A stretch of DNA of 64,000 nt, taken from the NCBI RefSeq assembly GCF_044987625.1, contig NZ_JBJDSB010000002.1, forward strand, positions 744,001 to 808,000, given 5' to 3'. Origin of the DNA: Desulfobaculum sp044987625. GTDB taxonomy: Bacteria; Desulfobacterota; Desulfovibrionia; Desulfovibrionales; Desulfovibrionaceae. The translations under genes and the position numbers were made by a program. Position 1 is the stretch's first letter, and the number at the start of each line of letters is the position of its first letter. The notes beneath the pieces were generated by a model, which had not been told where the DNA came from, did not search any database, and was given only the letters and a program-made list of their open reading frames with translations. This document shows positions 17,404 to 26,155 of the stretch, in pieces.

Positions 17404-18301
17404 ATGGTTCAAGGAAGTGCTGGAACTGGAACCAGCGTCCAAGGTCTTCTTCCCTCTCGCCCGTCTGTACTTTGAGGATGGACAGCTTGAGGAGGCGGCC
17501 GCCACCCTGAAGGGCGGTTTGGAGCGCAATCCCGAACACCTTGAAGCCCGATTCCTGCTGGTGGAAGTGCTGAGCGCCCTTGGCCGTAGCAATGAAACCA
17601 CCGGCGAGGTAGAGACCCTGACGTCCGTTCTGTCCGCGTATCCCGCGTTCTGGAAGGCATGGGCCGAAAGCGGCGCATCGCGCACCAAGGACTCCGCGCT
17701 GGCGCTGTCCTTTCTCGCTGCGGATTTTCAGGGCAACAGCATTTCCTGGTCGCAGGTCATTGAGCGCGGTCTGGATTCCCTGTACGCCCAGCCCGGCGCA
17801 TCCGCCCCGCGCGAAGAAGCGCAGAGCGCTGACGGCGAGGACTTTGACGACGACGTTGATGTCGTTGCCGAGGCCGAAGCCGCAGGTCTGCCCGAAGCCA
17901 CGATAGTGGCCGAGACGCTTGCCGCCGCTGCGGATACCGAGGGCAGTGTGGCGCCGCCACAGGTCAGCCCCCGCCCGTCCGTGGTGGAACCGCGCGAGGA
18001 TGAAACGCAGGAGGAAGCCACCCTGCGGACCCGCACCATGGCAAATCTGCTGGCGGAGCAGGGCGACTACCGCGGCGCGGTGGAAATCTATCAGGAACTG
18101 CTCACCGTCTGCGACGACGAGACGGACCGGGCGGAGATTGAGGACACCATCGCCGGGCTGAAGAAGCGCATCCGCAAGGGCCCGTCCAAGGGCGCATCCG
18201 CCGAGGAGCAGATGCCGCCCGCGGAACTCCCCGGCAAGGAGAAGCTGCTTGGCACGCTGGAAGCGCTGGCCGAGCGGCTTGAAGCCCGGGCGACCCATTA
18301 A
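17387..18301 (+). CDS. TPR-repeat protein
   Basis: 304-residue protein with tetratricopeptide-like repeats at the N terminus (FFPLARLYFEDGQLEEAAATLKGGLERNPEHLEAR) and again near residues 210-250 (ANLLAEQGDYRGAVEIYQELLTVC). An acidic, Ala/Glu-rich linker of about 80 residues separates them. There is no signal peptide, so it is probably a cytoplasmic scaffold. It begins inside the ftsB-like gene, so the two are translationally coupled. The partner is unknown; cell division or pili are the neighbours' themes. Confidence 0.75.
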   Translation: MQTKIKWFKEVLELEPASKVFFPLARLYFEDGQLEEAAATLKGGLERNPEHLEARFLLVEVLSALGRSNETTGEVETLTSVLSAYPAFWKAWAESGASRTKDSALALSFLAADFQGNSISWSQVIERGLDSLYAQPGASAPREEAQSADGEDFDDDVDVVAEAEAAGLPEATIVAETLAAAADTEGSVAPPQVSPRPSVVEPREDETQEEATLRTRTMANLLAEQGDYRGAVEIYQELLTVCDDETDRAEIEDTIAGLKKRIRKGPSKGASAEEQMPPAELPGKEKLLGTLEALAERLEARATH

Positions 18302-18475
18302 AATGTTCTAAAAAGGCTTGCGCCGCCGTCTCCGAAAGGGGCGGCGGCTCATTGCCGCTTGACCTTTATGGAGAGATAGCGCTTGCCCAAAGGCGCATCT
18401 TCTGTCACACCACCCAAAGGCAACATGTGGGCAGTCTGCCCGCATGCATTGACGACGATTACAAGGGGTTGGATT

Positions 18476-19276
18476 TTGAAACGCAAGCTCGCGCTGACAT
18501 GCGCGGTTCTGGCCGCGACCTTTATGCTGCAGGGGTGTGAAACGCTCCAAGGCACATGGAAATCGACCAAGGAATACTACAAGGAATATATTGACGTTGA
18601 CCCGCAGGTGGACCTTGAGCAGAGAGACTACGACTCCCGCGAGGAGCGTATGGCCGCGCTGTTCTCCCCTGTGGACACGCATTTGGAGTCGCTGTCCATC
18701 TACGTGAACCGGCAGGACCGTCTGCCCGGTGAAAAGTGGATTGACGGCCTGTTCTCCGAGTATTCCTGGGTGAACGGTGTTGCCGCGAGCATGCTCGACG
18801 GTGATGTTATCCTCCGCCGCCCCGACGCCGCGATGAAGCCGCTGAACATTGCCCCTCTGCTTGAGGACGGCGACGCCCTGCGCGACCGTGAGTTGCGGGT
18901 CTTTATTGACAAGACCCCCCTTGGTCCCGAGATGTACATGGGCACCGCCCTGTTCAAGGGCAACGACCTTGCCGGTATTGTCGCCGTGCATTTTGACATG
19001 CGCAGCGTCATCAATTTTTGTCCGCAGCCCGGTGAGCTGGTGGTCTTCACGCCCGAGCAGATGCTCTGGGAGGGTGAGGACAAGGCCGCAGCCGAGGCGC
19101 TGTTCGACAGGCCTTGGGACGAGATGCTCGCCCAGCAGAGTGCGGGCACCATTACCATTGACAGCCGCGAGTACGATTGGATGAGCCGCTACATCGGCAA
19201 CAAGCAAATCGTGTACGCTGTGCGCGCCCCCGAGGGCTCCGTCAGCGATTCCGGCAGTTTCTGGAACGTGTTGTAG
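18476..19276 (+). CDS. Putative lipoprotein of unknown function
   Basis: I do not recognise the 266-residue product. With a TTG start at 18476 it begins with a lipoprotein signal, two basic residues, a hydrophobic core and the lipobox LQGC (Cys21). AAGGGG ends seven bases before this TTG, which decides the start over the ATG at 18383 that would put about 30 non-signal residues first. The mature part holds EYYKEYIDVDPQVDLEQRDYD, a helical amphipathic stretch, then a mixed alpha/beta region ending in a Trp-rich tail. A terminator follows. Confidence 0.7.
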   Translation: MKRKLALTCAVLAATFMLQGCETLQGTWKSTKEYYKEYIDVDPQVDLEQRDYDSREERMAALFSPVDTHLESLSIYVNRQDRLPGEKWIDGLFSEYSWVNGVAASMLDGDVILRRPDAAMKPLNIAPLLEDGDALRDRELRVFIDKTPLGPEMYMGTALFKGNDLAGIVAVHFDMRSVINFCPQPGELVVFTPEQMLWEGEDKAAAEALFDRPWDEMLAQQSAGTITIDSREYDWMSRYIGNKQIVYAVRAPEGSVSDSGSFWNVL

Positions 19277-19319
19277 TTTTCTGCGGCAAGGCAGTGCGGC
19301 GGAATATATTCTGCTGTAG

Positions 19320-19356
19320 GGCCGAGCGCTGTTTGGGCGTTCGGCCTTCGCTTTTT
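19320..19356 (+). terminator. Terminator after the lipoprotein gene
   Basis: Arms 19320-19329 and 19337-19346 pair with a single G-T wobble; TTCGCTTTTT follows. Confidence 0.8.
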
Positions 19357-19470
19357 CGGGCCATGTAGGCCGGAAAAAAGCATGTAAGACTTTGCCATGA
19401 ATGTGATTTTAATGCTATTTATGATCTGTGAGCCGCTCTTTCTCGACCGACTCCTGTAGGAGGACTTGCG

Positions 19471-20493
19471 ATGAGTCAGGTAACGGTTACCGAACATCTG
19501 CTTTTGCATCAGAAAAAGACGCCGATGGCGACAGGGCGCTTTACCAGTCTGATTAACGAACTCATTCTGTCGGCCAAGATCATCTCCCGAGAAGTCACCA
19601 AGGCAGGACTTGTGGATGTCCTCGGCTTTACGGGCGATACCAACGTGCAGGGCGAAAAGGTCCGCAAGTTGGACGAATTCGCCAACAATGTGCTCATCCA
19701 CCGCATGCGCCGCTCCGGCGTGCTGTGCGCCATGGCATCCGAGGAAAACGGCGATCTTATCCACATCTCTGGAGATCTGCCGCGCGGTGACTATATTTTG
19801 ATCTTTGATCCGCTGGACGGCTCATCGAACATTGACGTCAACGTTTCCATCGGCACCATCTTCTCCATCTACCGCCGCCCGCTGAAGAAAACCGGCGACA
19901 AGCCCTCCATGCAGGAGGTGCTCCAGTCTTGCGATAAGCAAATCTGTTCCGGCTACTTCATCTACGGCTCGTCCACCATGATGGTGTACACCACGGGAGA
20001 AGGCGTGCACGGCTTTACGCTGGACCCCAGCGTCGGCGAATTCCTGCTCTCGCACGAGGATATGAAGATTCCCGATCAGGGCAAGATTTACTCCGTGAAC
20101 GAGGCCTACTGGAACTCGTGGGACCCGGCCACCAAGGAAGTGCTCGCCCATTTCAAGAGCACCACCAATAACCTTGGCCAGCCGTATTCCTCGCGCTACA
20201 TCGGCTCCCTTGTGGCCGACTTCCATAGGAACCTGCTGTACGGCGGCATCTTTATGTATCCCGCCCGCACCCTTGACGATGGCAGCAAGGGCGGCAAGCT
20301 GCGCCTGTTGTGCGAAGCCGCGCCCATGGCCTTCCTTGTGGAGCAGGCCGGTGGTTTGGCGACCGACGGCACCCAGCGCATTCTTGATTACAAGCCCACG
20401 GAACTCCACCAGCGTGTGCCGCTGTTCATCGGCTCCCGCAACGACGTGGAGAAGGTGGCGGAAATCTACACCAAGCATCAGGAGCAGAAGTGA
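19471..20493 (+). CDS. fbp: Class I fructose-1,6-bisphosphatase
   Basis: Hydrolyses fructose-1,6-bisphosphate to fructose-6-phosphate, the control step of gluconeogenesis, using Mg2+. The 340-residue protein has the metal-site Glu pair at 91-92 (ASEEN), the loop IFDPLDGSSNID (Asp113, Asp116) and the substrate loop YSVNEAYW. Length fits class I enzymes. AGGAGG precedes the ATG. The stop codon overlaps the tsaD GTG by four bases. Together with the PEP synthase-like gene at the window start it supports gluconeogenic growth. Confidence 0.96.
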   Translation: MSQVTVTEHLLLHQKKTPMATGRFTSLINELILSAKIISREVTKAGLVDVLGFTGDTNVQGEKVRKLDEFANNVLIHRMRRSGVLCAMASEENGDLIHISGDLPRGDYILIFDPLDGSSNIDVNVSIGTIFSIYRRPLKKTGDKPSMQEVLQSCDKQICSGYFIYGSSTMMVYTTGEGVHGFTLDPSVGEFLLSHEDMKIPDQGKIYSVNEAYWNSWDPATKEVLAHFKSTTNNLGQPYSSRYIGSLVADFHRNLLYGGIFMYPARTLDDGSKGGKLRLLCEAAPMAFLVEQAGGLATDGTQRILDYKPTELHQRVPLFIGSRNDVEKVAEIYTKHQEQK

Positions 20494-21590
20494 GTCTGAC
20501 GCTTGGCATTGAGACATCATGTGATGAGACGGCCATGGCACTTGTTGCCGATGGCCGTCTTGTTGCTGAGCGCATTGCCACCCAGATTGACGCGCATGCG
20601 CTCTTTGGCGGAGTGGTGCCGGAGCTGGCCTCGCGCGAGCATTTGCGTGTGCTGGCCCCGCTGCTGGATGATTTGCTTGCTGCGGCCGGAGTCGGGCTGG
20701 AGGACATCGACAACATCGCCGTTGCGCGTGGGCCGGGACTGCTTGGCAGTTTGCTGGTCGGCCTGTCCTTTGCCAAAGGGCTGGCCCTTGCCACGGGCGC
20801 GCGCCTTGTGGGGGTGAACCACCTGTGGGCGCACCTGACGGCTCCCGCTCTTGAGATGGACATCTCGTACCCCGCGCTGGGCCTGCTTGTGTCCGGCGGG
20901 CATACGCAGACCTATCTCATCCGCTCCCCCCTCGACTTTGAGGTGCAGGGCCGCACCCTTGACGACGCCGCGGGCGAGGCCTTTGACAAGGCCGCCAAGA
21001 CCTTCAATTTTCCCTACCCGGGCGGCAAGTTTATCGACGTCATCGGCCAGCGCGCCACGCCGGACAAGTCCATGTTCCCGCGCCCCTACGTCAATAACGA
21101 CAATCTCGACTTCAGCTTCAGCGGCGTAAAGACCGCTGTGGTCAACTATGTGGCCGCGCATCCGCATTTGCGCCTGCCGCATATGCCCGAAGCGGGGCAG
21201 GACGTGGAAGATCTGCTGGCCAAGGCCGGCGTGCTGGACGAATTCGCCGAGGTGTGCGCCTCCTTCAACTGGTGCATTGCCGATGCCCTGCGCATTAAGG
21301 TGGACCGCGCGCTTACTGCTGTGAAGGAGCAGGGCGTCACAAGCCTTGTGGTGGCGGGCGGCGTGGCGGCCAACAGTGTTATCCGCCGCGTTATGACAGA
21401 ACTTGCCGAAAGCCATGGCCTGACCTGCGTTTTACCTCCCCTGCGGCTGTGCACCGACAACGGCGCAATGATTGCGCTTGCGGGCGAGAAGGTGGCACAG
21501 GCAGGGTGGAAGCATGATCTTGACCTTGAGGCCATCCCCCGTGGCCGGGCGATTCCTTGGGATTATCAGCGGATAGTTGAAGAGGTCTGA
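20490..21590 (+). CDS. tsaD: tRNA N6-adenosine threonylcarbamoyltransferase
   Basis: Transfers the threonylcarbamoyl group to A37 of ANN-decoding tRNAs. The 366-residue ASKHA-fold protein has LGIETSCDETAMAL at the N terminus, ARGPGLLGSLLVG, the metal-binding VNHLWAH (two His), LVSGGHTQ, DDAAGEAFDKAAK, FSFSGVKTAV and the C-terminal LCTDNGAMIA with the third metal ligand Asp. It starts at a GTG overlapping the fbp stop. Its essential function in a two-gene operon with fbp is a chance pairing as far as can be seen. Confidence 0.96.
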   Translation: MSLTLGIETSCDETAMALVADGRLVAERIATQIDAHALFGGVVPELASREHLRVLAPLLDDLLAAAGVGLEDIDNIAVARGPGLLGSLLVGLSFAKGLALATGARLVGVNHLWAHLTAPALEMDISYPALGLLVSGGHTQTYLIRSPLDFEVQGRTLDDAAGEAFDKAAKTFNFPYPGGKFIDVIGQRATPDKSMFPRPYVNNDNLDFSFSGVKTAVVNYVAAHPHLRLPHMPEAGQDVEDLLAKAGVLDEFAEVCASFNWCIADALRIKVDRALTAVKEQGVTSLVVAGGVAANSVIRRVMTELAESHGLTCVLPPLRLCTDNGAMIALAGEKVAQAGWKHDLDLEAIPRGRAIPWDYQRIVEEV

Positions 21591-21613
21591 CCGCTATGGT
21601 AGGTTGCGATGTC

Positions 21614-21642
21614 TTGACAGGCTCCACCCGTGAACTTACTGT
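21614..21642 (+). promoter_or_regulatory. Candidate promoter of trxA
   Basis: TTGACA at 21614-21619 and TACTGT at 21637-21642 are separated by 17 bases. The -35 is perfect and the -10 is weak. It lies about 130 bases before the trxA start. Confidence 0.4.
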
Positions 21643-21770
21643 CAAAGACTGCATCGCTCCGCTATCCGGTGTGCTGTCGTGGGAAAGCCATAAAGGCTAT
21701 GGGCCGCATGACCGAGGAGCAGGGTGGAACACAATCAATGCCACCACCTTGAAAAGAAAAGGAGTACGAT

Positions 21771-22088
21771 ATGGCTTCGCAAGTGACTGACGGCAATTTT
21801 GAATCTGAAGTGTTGAAGAACGACGTGCCCGTTCTGGTCGATTTCTGGGCTCCCTGGTGCGGTCCTTGTCGAGCCATGGGTCCTGTGGTGGACGAACTGG
21901 CCGAAGAGTACGCCGGCAAGATCAAAGTCGTGAAGATGAACGTCGACGAGAACTCCGGTACGCCCAGCAAGTACGGCATCCGCGCCATCCCCACGCTTAT
22001 CCTGTTCAAGGGCGGCGAAGTGGTGGAGCAGGTGACCGGCGCTGTCTCCAAGAGCAGCATCAAGGAAATGATCAGCTCCAAGATTTAG
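21771..22088 (+). CDS. trxA: Thioredoxin
   Basis: General disulfide reductase of the cytoplasm. At 105 residues it is a classic thioredoxin with the redox site WAPWCGPC (Cys30, Cys33), the buried Asp24 in VLVDFWA and the cis-Pro loop AIPTL. There is no export signal. It has its own promoter-like sequence and terminators, so it appears monocistronic. No thioredoxin reductase lies nearby. Confidence 0.97.
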   Translation: MASQVTDGNFESEVLKNDVPVLVDFWAPWCGPCRAMGPVVDELAEEYAGKIKVVKMNVDENSGTPSKYGIRAIPTLILFKGGEVVEQVTGAVSKSSIKEMISSKI

Positions 22089-22090
22089 TG

Positions 22091-22154
22091 GCTTTTTTAA
22101 AAAAGCCTGTGTCAACAAAGGGTGGATTGGCGGTGCGCCGTCCGCCCTTTTTTC
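22091..22154 (+). terminator. Palindrome and terminator after trxA
   Basis: A perfect palindrome GGCTTTTTTAAAAAAGCC (22091-22108) is followed by a branched GC-rich stem (arms starting 22117 and ending at 22148, with an inner GGCG/CGCC hairpin) and a run of T residues. Confidence 0.8.
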
Positions 22155-22306
22155 CTATGGGGATGCGCCGGGGCTTGACCGCGTGCAGTAAGCTCCTGTA
22201 GGTACCGTGACTGGATGTGCAAGGCTCTTGCCGCGCGCACCGTCATCCAAGTACTGCCCGGCCTACGCCGTGGCGTGAGATCACCGAGAATCCGGAAACA
22301 GGACAC

Positions 22307-23035
22307 ATGAAGAAAGTATTTCGCCTCTTTGCGGCTATTTCCATGGCCGTTGTCATTACGGGCTGTGGCTATATCGACTCCTATTTCATTGAGCCGCCGG
22401 AAGACACGGCGCAGGAGCTGTACGAGGCAGGCCGCGACGCCATGCATACCAAGGAATATGCTGACGCCGCAGGCTACTTTAGCAAGCTGCGCGACAGGTA
22501 CCCCTTCAGCCCCTATACGCCGTCTGCCGAGCTGGCCCTTGGTGACGCCTACTACATGGACGAGCAGTACGAGGCCGCTGCAGACGCCTATATCGAATTC
22601 GAGGCGCTGCACCCCCGCCACGAGGAGATTCCCTACGTGCTCTTCCAGATTGGCAAGAGCCGGTATAACCAGTTCTCCTCCATTGATAAGCCGCTGGAGC
22701 ATGTCTCTCAGGCCATCGAGTACTTTGAGCGCGTGCGCGAAAGCTACCCGGATACCAAGTACGCCAAGGAAGCCACGGCGTACATCAAAGGCTGCCGCCA
22801 GTACATGGCCGACCATGAAATTTACGTCGCCGACTTCTACTGGCGCACGGAGCGCTACCGCGCCGCGTGGCAGCGCTATGAATCCATCGTGAAGAATTTC
22901 CCCGACCTGCCTAAGGTTGTTGACTACGCCGCCGAGCGTTCCAAGCTCGCGTACCTCCGCTTCCAAAAGGATACGTCCGAGGAAGTGCGGGAAGAAGCGC
23001 AGGGCAGTTGGAAGAAATGGTTTAAATGGTTGTAG
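22307..23035 (+). CDS. bamD: Outer-membrane assembly lipoprotein BamD
   Basis: Essential lipoprotein of the BAM complex that inserts beta-barrel proteins. The 242-residue precursor has a lipoprotein signal ending VVITGC (Cys20). TPR-like repeats follow, with AQELYEAGRDAMHTKEYADAAGYFSKLRDRYP, FQIGKSRY and the family segment YPDTKYAKEA. The frame is open 30 codons further upstream, but the lipobox and an AGGA site fix the ATG at 22307. Size and repeat pattern agree with BamD/ComL. Confidence 0.92.
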   Translation: MKKVFRLFAAISMAVVITGCGYIDSYFIEPPEDTAQELYEAGRDAMHTKEYADAAGYFSKLRDRYPFSPYTPSAELALGDAYYMDEQYEAAADAYIEFEALHPRHEEIPYVLFQIGKSRYNQFSSIDKPLEHVSQAIEYFERVRESYPDTKYAKEATAYIKGCRQYMADHEIYVADFYWRTERYRAAWQRYESIVKNFPDLPKVVDYAAERSKLAYLRFQKDTSEEVREEAQGSWKKWFKWL

Positions 23036-23042
23036 AATAAAG

Positions 23043-23112
23043 CGGCCCCTCGCAGGGCCGTTTTTCTTTTTGAGGCCCGGACGGACGCCGATGCGTCGGC
23101 CGGGCCTTTTTC
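23043..23112 (+). terminator. Two tandem terminators after bamD
   Basis: First: CGGCCC/GGGCCG arms (23043-23048, 23055-23060) followed by TTTTTCTTTTT. Second: AGGCCCGG/CCGGGCCT arms (about 23073-23080 and 23100-23107) followed by TTTTTCTT, ending right at the ribosome-binding site of the next gene. Confidence 0.85.
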
Positions 23113-23125
23113 TTAGGAGACAAGC

Positions 23126-24007
23126 ATGACCGATGTGCAGATGGTTCCGGACTGGTTGGAAGAGCGCCGCGTGGACGACGCCAATTTTGCAAGCGCCTAC
23201 GACGGACAGGGCGGCGAGCGCCGGGCGTGGATGAAAAAACTCATCGCCCAGCAGTACGCCATGGATGCGCCTAGCGCCCAGACGCGCGCCACGTCGCGCG
23301 CGGCGTGGCGCAGCGGCTTCACCAGCGTGAAGGGAACCTGCGCCCTTGATTTTGCCGTGGTGGTCCTTGGCGCGGACGTGCAGTCCGGGCCGCAGGCTGT
23401 GGCGGCGGCGCTTCCGGCTGTGGTGTCCGGCGCGCGGACCGTTTTGGCACTGCGCCTTGGCGAAGGCGGCGCTGATGCGGACGCTGTGCTGGCGGGCATG
23501 GAACTGTGCGGCATGGAGAATGTTTTTGTCGTGAGCGTGGACGAGGCGTGTTGCGCCATTGCGCACTTGAACGCCGCCGGGCGCGGCGCTGTGATTGTCC
23601 TAGGCAACCGGGACGAACGCGCCGCCGTGTGCGGGGCGGCGCAGGGCGAGGCGCGCTGCGCGCAGGTGCTGACGCTGCCGCAGGCGACGCGCCTTGGCGT
23701 GTGGTACAGTGAGAACGCCGCCGAGTGGGACACCGAGACCATTCTCTGGGCGCATCCCGGCGCGCGGGTGGATGTCTGGAATGCCCCGCAGGCGCAGGCT
23801 GGCTGCGATGCCCGCACAGGCACGCGTGAGGAATTTGCGGCCGCCGGTTACGACGCTGTCTATGTGCCGGAGTCCCTTTTTGCGGACGTGGCAGAGCTTG
23901 CGGGGCGCGCCTTTGGCTCCGGACAGGAGGGGGTATGGTCGTGGCCCGGTGTGGCGTGCGATTTTTTCAGCGTTTCAGGCTTGGCATTGGGTGGTCTTTC
24001 CGCGTAA
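23126..24007 (+). CDS. Hypothetical protein of 293 residues
   Basis: I do not recognise this protein. It has no signal peptide or membrane helix and is Ala/Gly/Val rich with alternating alpha/beta character (LDFAVVVLGADVQSGPQA, RTVLALRLGEGG, NVFVVSVDEACCA, AVIVLGNRD), which suggests a Rossmann-like fold. Its ordinary GC-rich codon use and a TAGGAGA ribosome-binding site support a real gene. It stands between the bamD terminators and the EF-G paralogue, 59 bases upstream of the latter. The distant resemblance of the core to histidinol dehydrogenase is too weak to assign. Confidence 0.65.
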   Translation: MTDVQMVPDWLEERRVDDANFASAYDGQGGERRAWMKKLIAQQYAMDAPSAQTRATSRAAWRSGFTSVKGTCALDFAVVVLGADVQSGPQAVAAALPAVVSGARTVLALRLGEGGADADAVLAGMELCGMENVFVVSVDEACCAIAHLNAAGRGAVIVLGNRDERAAVCGAAQGEARCAQVLTLPQATRLGVWYSENAAEWDTETILWAHPGARVDVWNAPQAQAGCDARTGTREEFAAAGYDAVYVPESLFADVAELAGRAFGSGQEGVWSWPGVACDFFSVSGLALGGLSA

Positions 24008-24066
24008 AACTTCCTTAGAACACAGTGGATTCTCAATCAGCCCCCGACTTGTACAGGAAAGGATCA

Positions 24067-26118
24067 ATGGCAAAGAAAACCGCGATTCCCAAAGGGTATA
24101 TCCAGTCTCTGCGCAACATCGGCATCATTGCCCACATTGACGCCGGAAAGACGACGCTGACCGAGCGCATCCTCTATTACAGCGGCAGGATACATCGCAT
24201 GGGCGAGGTGCACGACGGCACCGCGACCATGGACTTCATGCCCGAGGAGCAGGAGCGCGGCATTACCATTGGCTCCGCCTGCACCACATGCAAGTGGGGC
24301 GACAAGACCATCAATGTTATCGACACCCCCGGCCACGTGGATTTTACCATTGAGGTGGAGCGCGCCCTGCGTGTGTTGGACGGTGCCGTCGGCGTCTTCT
24401 GCGCCGTCGGCGGTGTGGAGCCGCAGTCCGAGACAGTGTGGCGGCAGTCCGAGCGCTACAAGGTGCCCAAGCTCGCCTTCATCAACAAGATGGACCGCAT
24501 CGGCGCGGATTTTGAGGCCGTACTCGATTCCATGCGCGACAAGCTCCGTGTGACGCCGCTCCCGCTCCAGATTCCCGTCGGCGCGGGGCAGGAATTTACA
24601 GGTGTGATCGACCTCATCGACATGAAGTATCTTGTCTTTGACGAGGCGACCCATGGCGGCTCCTTTGAGTCCTTTGACCTTACTGACGAGCAGCGCGAGC
24701 TGGCCTCCCCGTGGCGGGACAGGCTCTTTGATGCCGCGTCCGAGGTGAGCGATGAACTGATGGAGCTGTACCTTGGCGGCGAAGACGTCCCGCGCGGGAT
24801 GGTCCTTGATGCCGTGCGGCAGTTGACGCTGGATTTGCAGGTGGTGCCCGTCTACACCGGCTCCGCCCTGCGGAATGTGGGGGTGCAGCCGCTTCTTGAC
24901 GGTATCTGCGCCTTGCTCCCCAGCCCAGAGGACGTGGCGCGCCAGCAGGCCACCGATGCGCGTACCAGAAAACGCATCGACATTATGCCCTCCATCAAGG
25001 AACCGCTGGCGGCTTTGGCCTTCAAGGTCTCCCTTGAGACGGGACGCAAGCTGGTGCTCATGCGAATCTATTCCGGCGAGATTGAGGCCGGGCAGGTGGT
25101 CTACAACGCCACCCAGAAGAAGGAGGAGCGCGTGGCGCGCCTCTTTACCCTGCACGCGGGGCACAAGGAAAAGGTGGACCGCGCGGTGGCCGGTGAAATT
25201 GTTGCCGCCTCGGGCATGAAGTTCGCCCGCACGGGCGACACGCTGTGCATGCAGGATACGCCCGTCATCCTTGAGCATATCGAGGGCTATAAGCCTGTAA
25301 TTTCCCTTGCGCTGGAGCCGCGCAACAGCGACGAGGCGGAGAAGCTGGACGAGGTGCTGGAGAAGCTCCTGCTGGAGGACCCCACCCTTGCCCTGGCCAC
25401 TGACGAGGACACAGAGCAACGCGTGCTGTCCGGCATGGGCGAGCTGCACCTTGAGGTTGTGCTGGAGCGCGTGCGCCGCGAATTTCATGTGGAGCCGCGC
25501 GTGGGCAACCCGCAGGTGGTGTATCAGGAAACCGCGGGGCAGAAGGCGTCCGCAGAGGGCGTTTTCGACAGGGAACTCGGCGACGACACACACTATGGCT
25601 ACGTCGCCCTGACCGTGGAGCCTCTTGGGCGCGGCGAAGGCCGCAGCGTGCGTTTTGGCTTTGGCACCGAGGAATGGCCCGACCAGTGGCTGGATTCTGT
25701 GGCCGAGGGCATCGAAGATAGCTTGCAAAGTGGGGTGCTGAGAGGGTATCCAGTTCAGGACGTCCGGGTGACAATCGATGAATTGCGCCGTGAGGAAGGC
25801 AAATCCAGCGCAGTTGGATATCACATGGCGGCCGTCTCGGCAGTTAAGGAAGCCTTGCGTGGCGCCAGCCCGCAGCTTCTTGAACCCATCATGCAGGTAG
25901 AGGTCAACGTTCCGGACGACTTCGTGGGCGATGTCATCGGCCTTCTTGGGACCAAGGGGGCAAAGATCGACAACATGTACGATATGAATGGACAAAAGAT
26001 CGTCCAAGCCCTGACGCCTCTGCGGCAACTTTTTGGGTTTTCCACGCAACTTCGGTCAGTCACACAGGGGCGCGGGGGGCTGATGATGCAGTTCTCCCGG
26101 TTTGACGTTCTTGGGTGA
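24067..26118 (+). CDS. fusA: Elongation factor G paralogue (EF-G2-like GTPase)
   Basis: Translational GTPase of 683 residues with all five EF-G domains. G1 is AHIDAGKTT, switch II is DTPGHVDF and G4 is NKMD. The C terminus ends in QLRSVTQGRGGLMM, like canonical EF-G. Domain IV is divergent: the usual decoding-site loop around DVRVTLxDGSYH is replaced by DVRVTIDELRREEGKS. There is no rpsL, rpsG or tuf next to it, so it is probably a second EF-G rather than the str-operon copy. Such paralogues may act in ribosome recycling or stress. The start at 24067 (MAKKTAIP) is chosen by AGGAAAGGA; an in-frame ATG 14 codons earlier is weaker. Confidence 0.88.
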   Translation: MAKKTAIPKGYIQSLRNIGIIAHIDAGKTTLTERILYYSGRIHRMGEVHDGTATMDFMPEEQERGITIGSACTTCKWGDKTINVIDTPGHVDFTIEVERALRVLDGAVGVFCAVGGVEPQSETVWRQSERYKVPKLAFINKMDRIGADFEAVLDSMRDKLRVTPLPLQIPVGAGQEFTGVIDLIDMKYLVFDEATHGGSFESFDLTDEQRELASPWRDRLFDAASEVSDELMELYLGGEDVPRGMVLDAVRQLTLDLQVVPVYTGSALRNVGVQPLLDGICALLPSPEDVARQQATDARTRKRIDIMPSIKEPLAALAFKVSLETGRKLVLMRIYSGEIEAGQVVYNATQKKEERVARLFTLHAGHKEKVDRAVAGEIVAASGMKFARTGDTLCMQDTPVILEHIEGYKPVISLALEPRNSDEAEKLDEVLEKLLLEDPTLALATDEDTEQRVLSGMGELHLEVVLERVRREFHVEPRVGNPQVVYQETAGQKASAEGVFDRELGDDTHYGYVALTVEPLGRGEGRSVRFGFGTEEWPDQWLDSVAEGIEDSLQSGVLRGYPVQDVRVTIDELRREEGKSSAVGYHMAAVSAVKEALRGASPQLLEPIMQVEVNVPDDFVGDVIGLLGTKGAKIDNMYDMNGQKIVQALTPLRQLFGFSTQLRSVTQGRGGLMMQFSRFDVLG

Positions 26119-26155
26119 GTGCAACTCCAGTTTCTGGATTTCTATCTGAAAACAT

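Noticed and set aside
24064..26049. Minus-strand open frame of 661 codons opposite the EF-G paralogue
   Set aside because: Complete overlap with a gene that has all EF-G motifs; the translated product has no recognisable domain.
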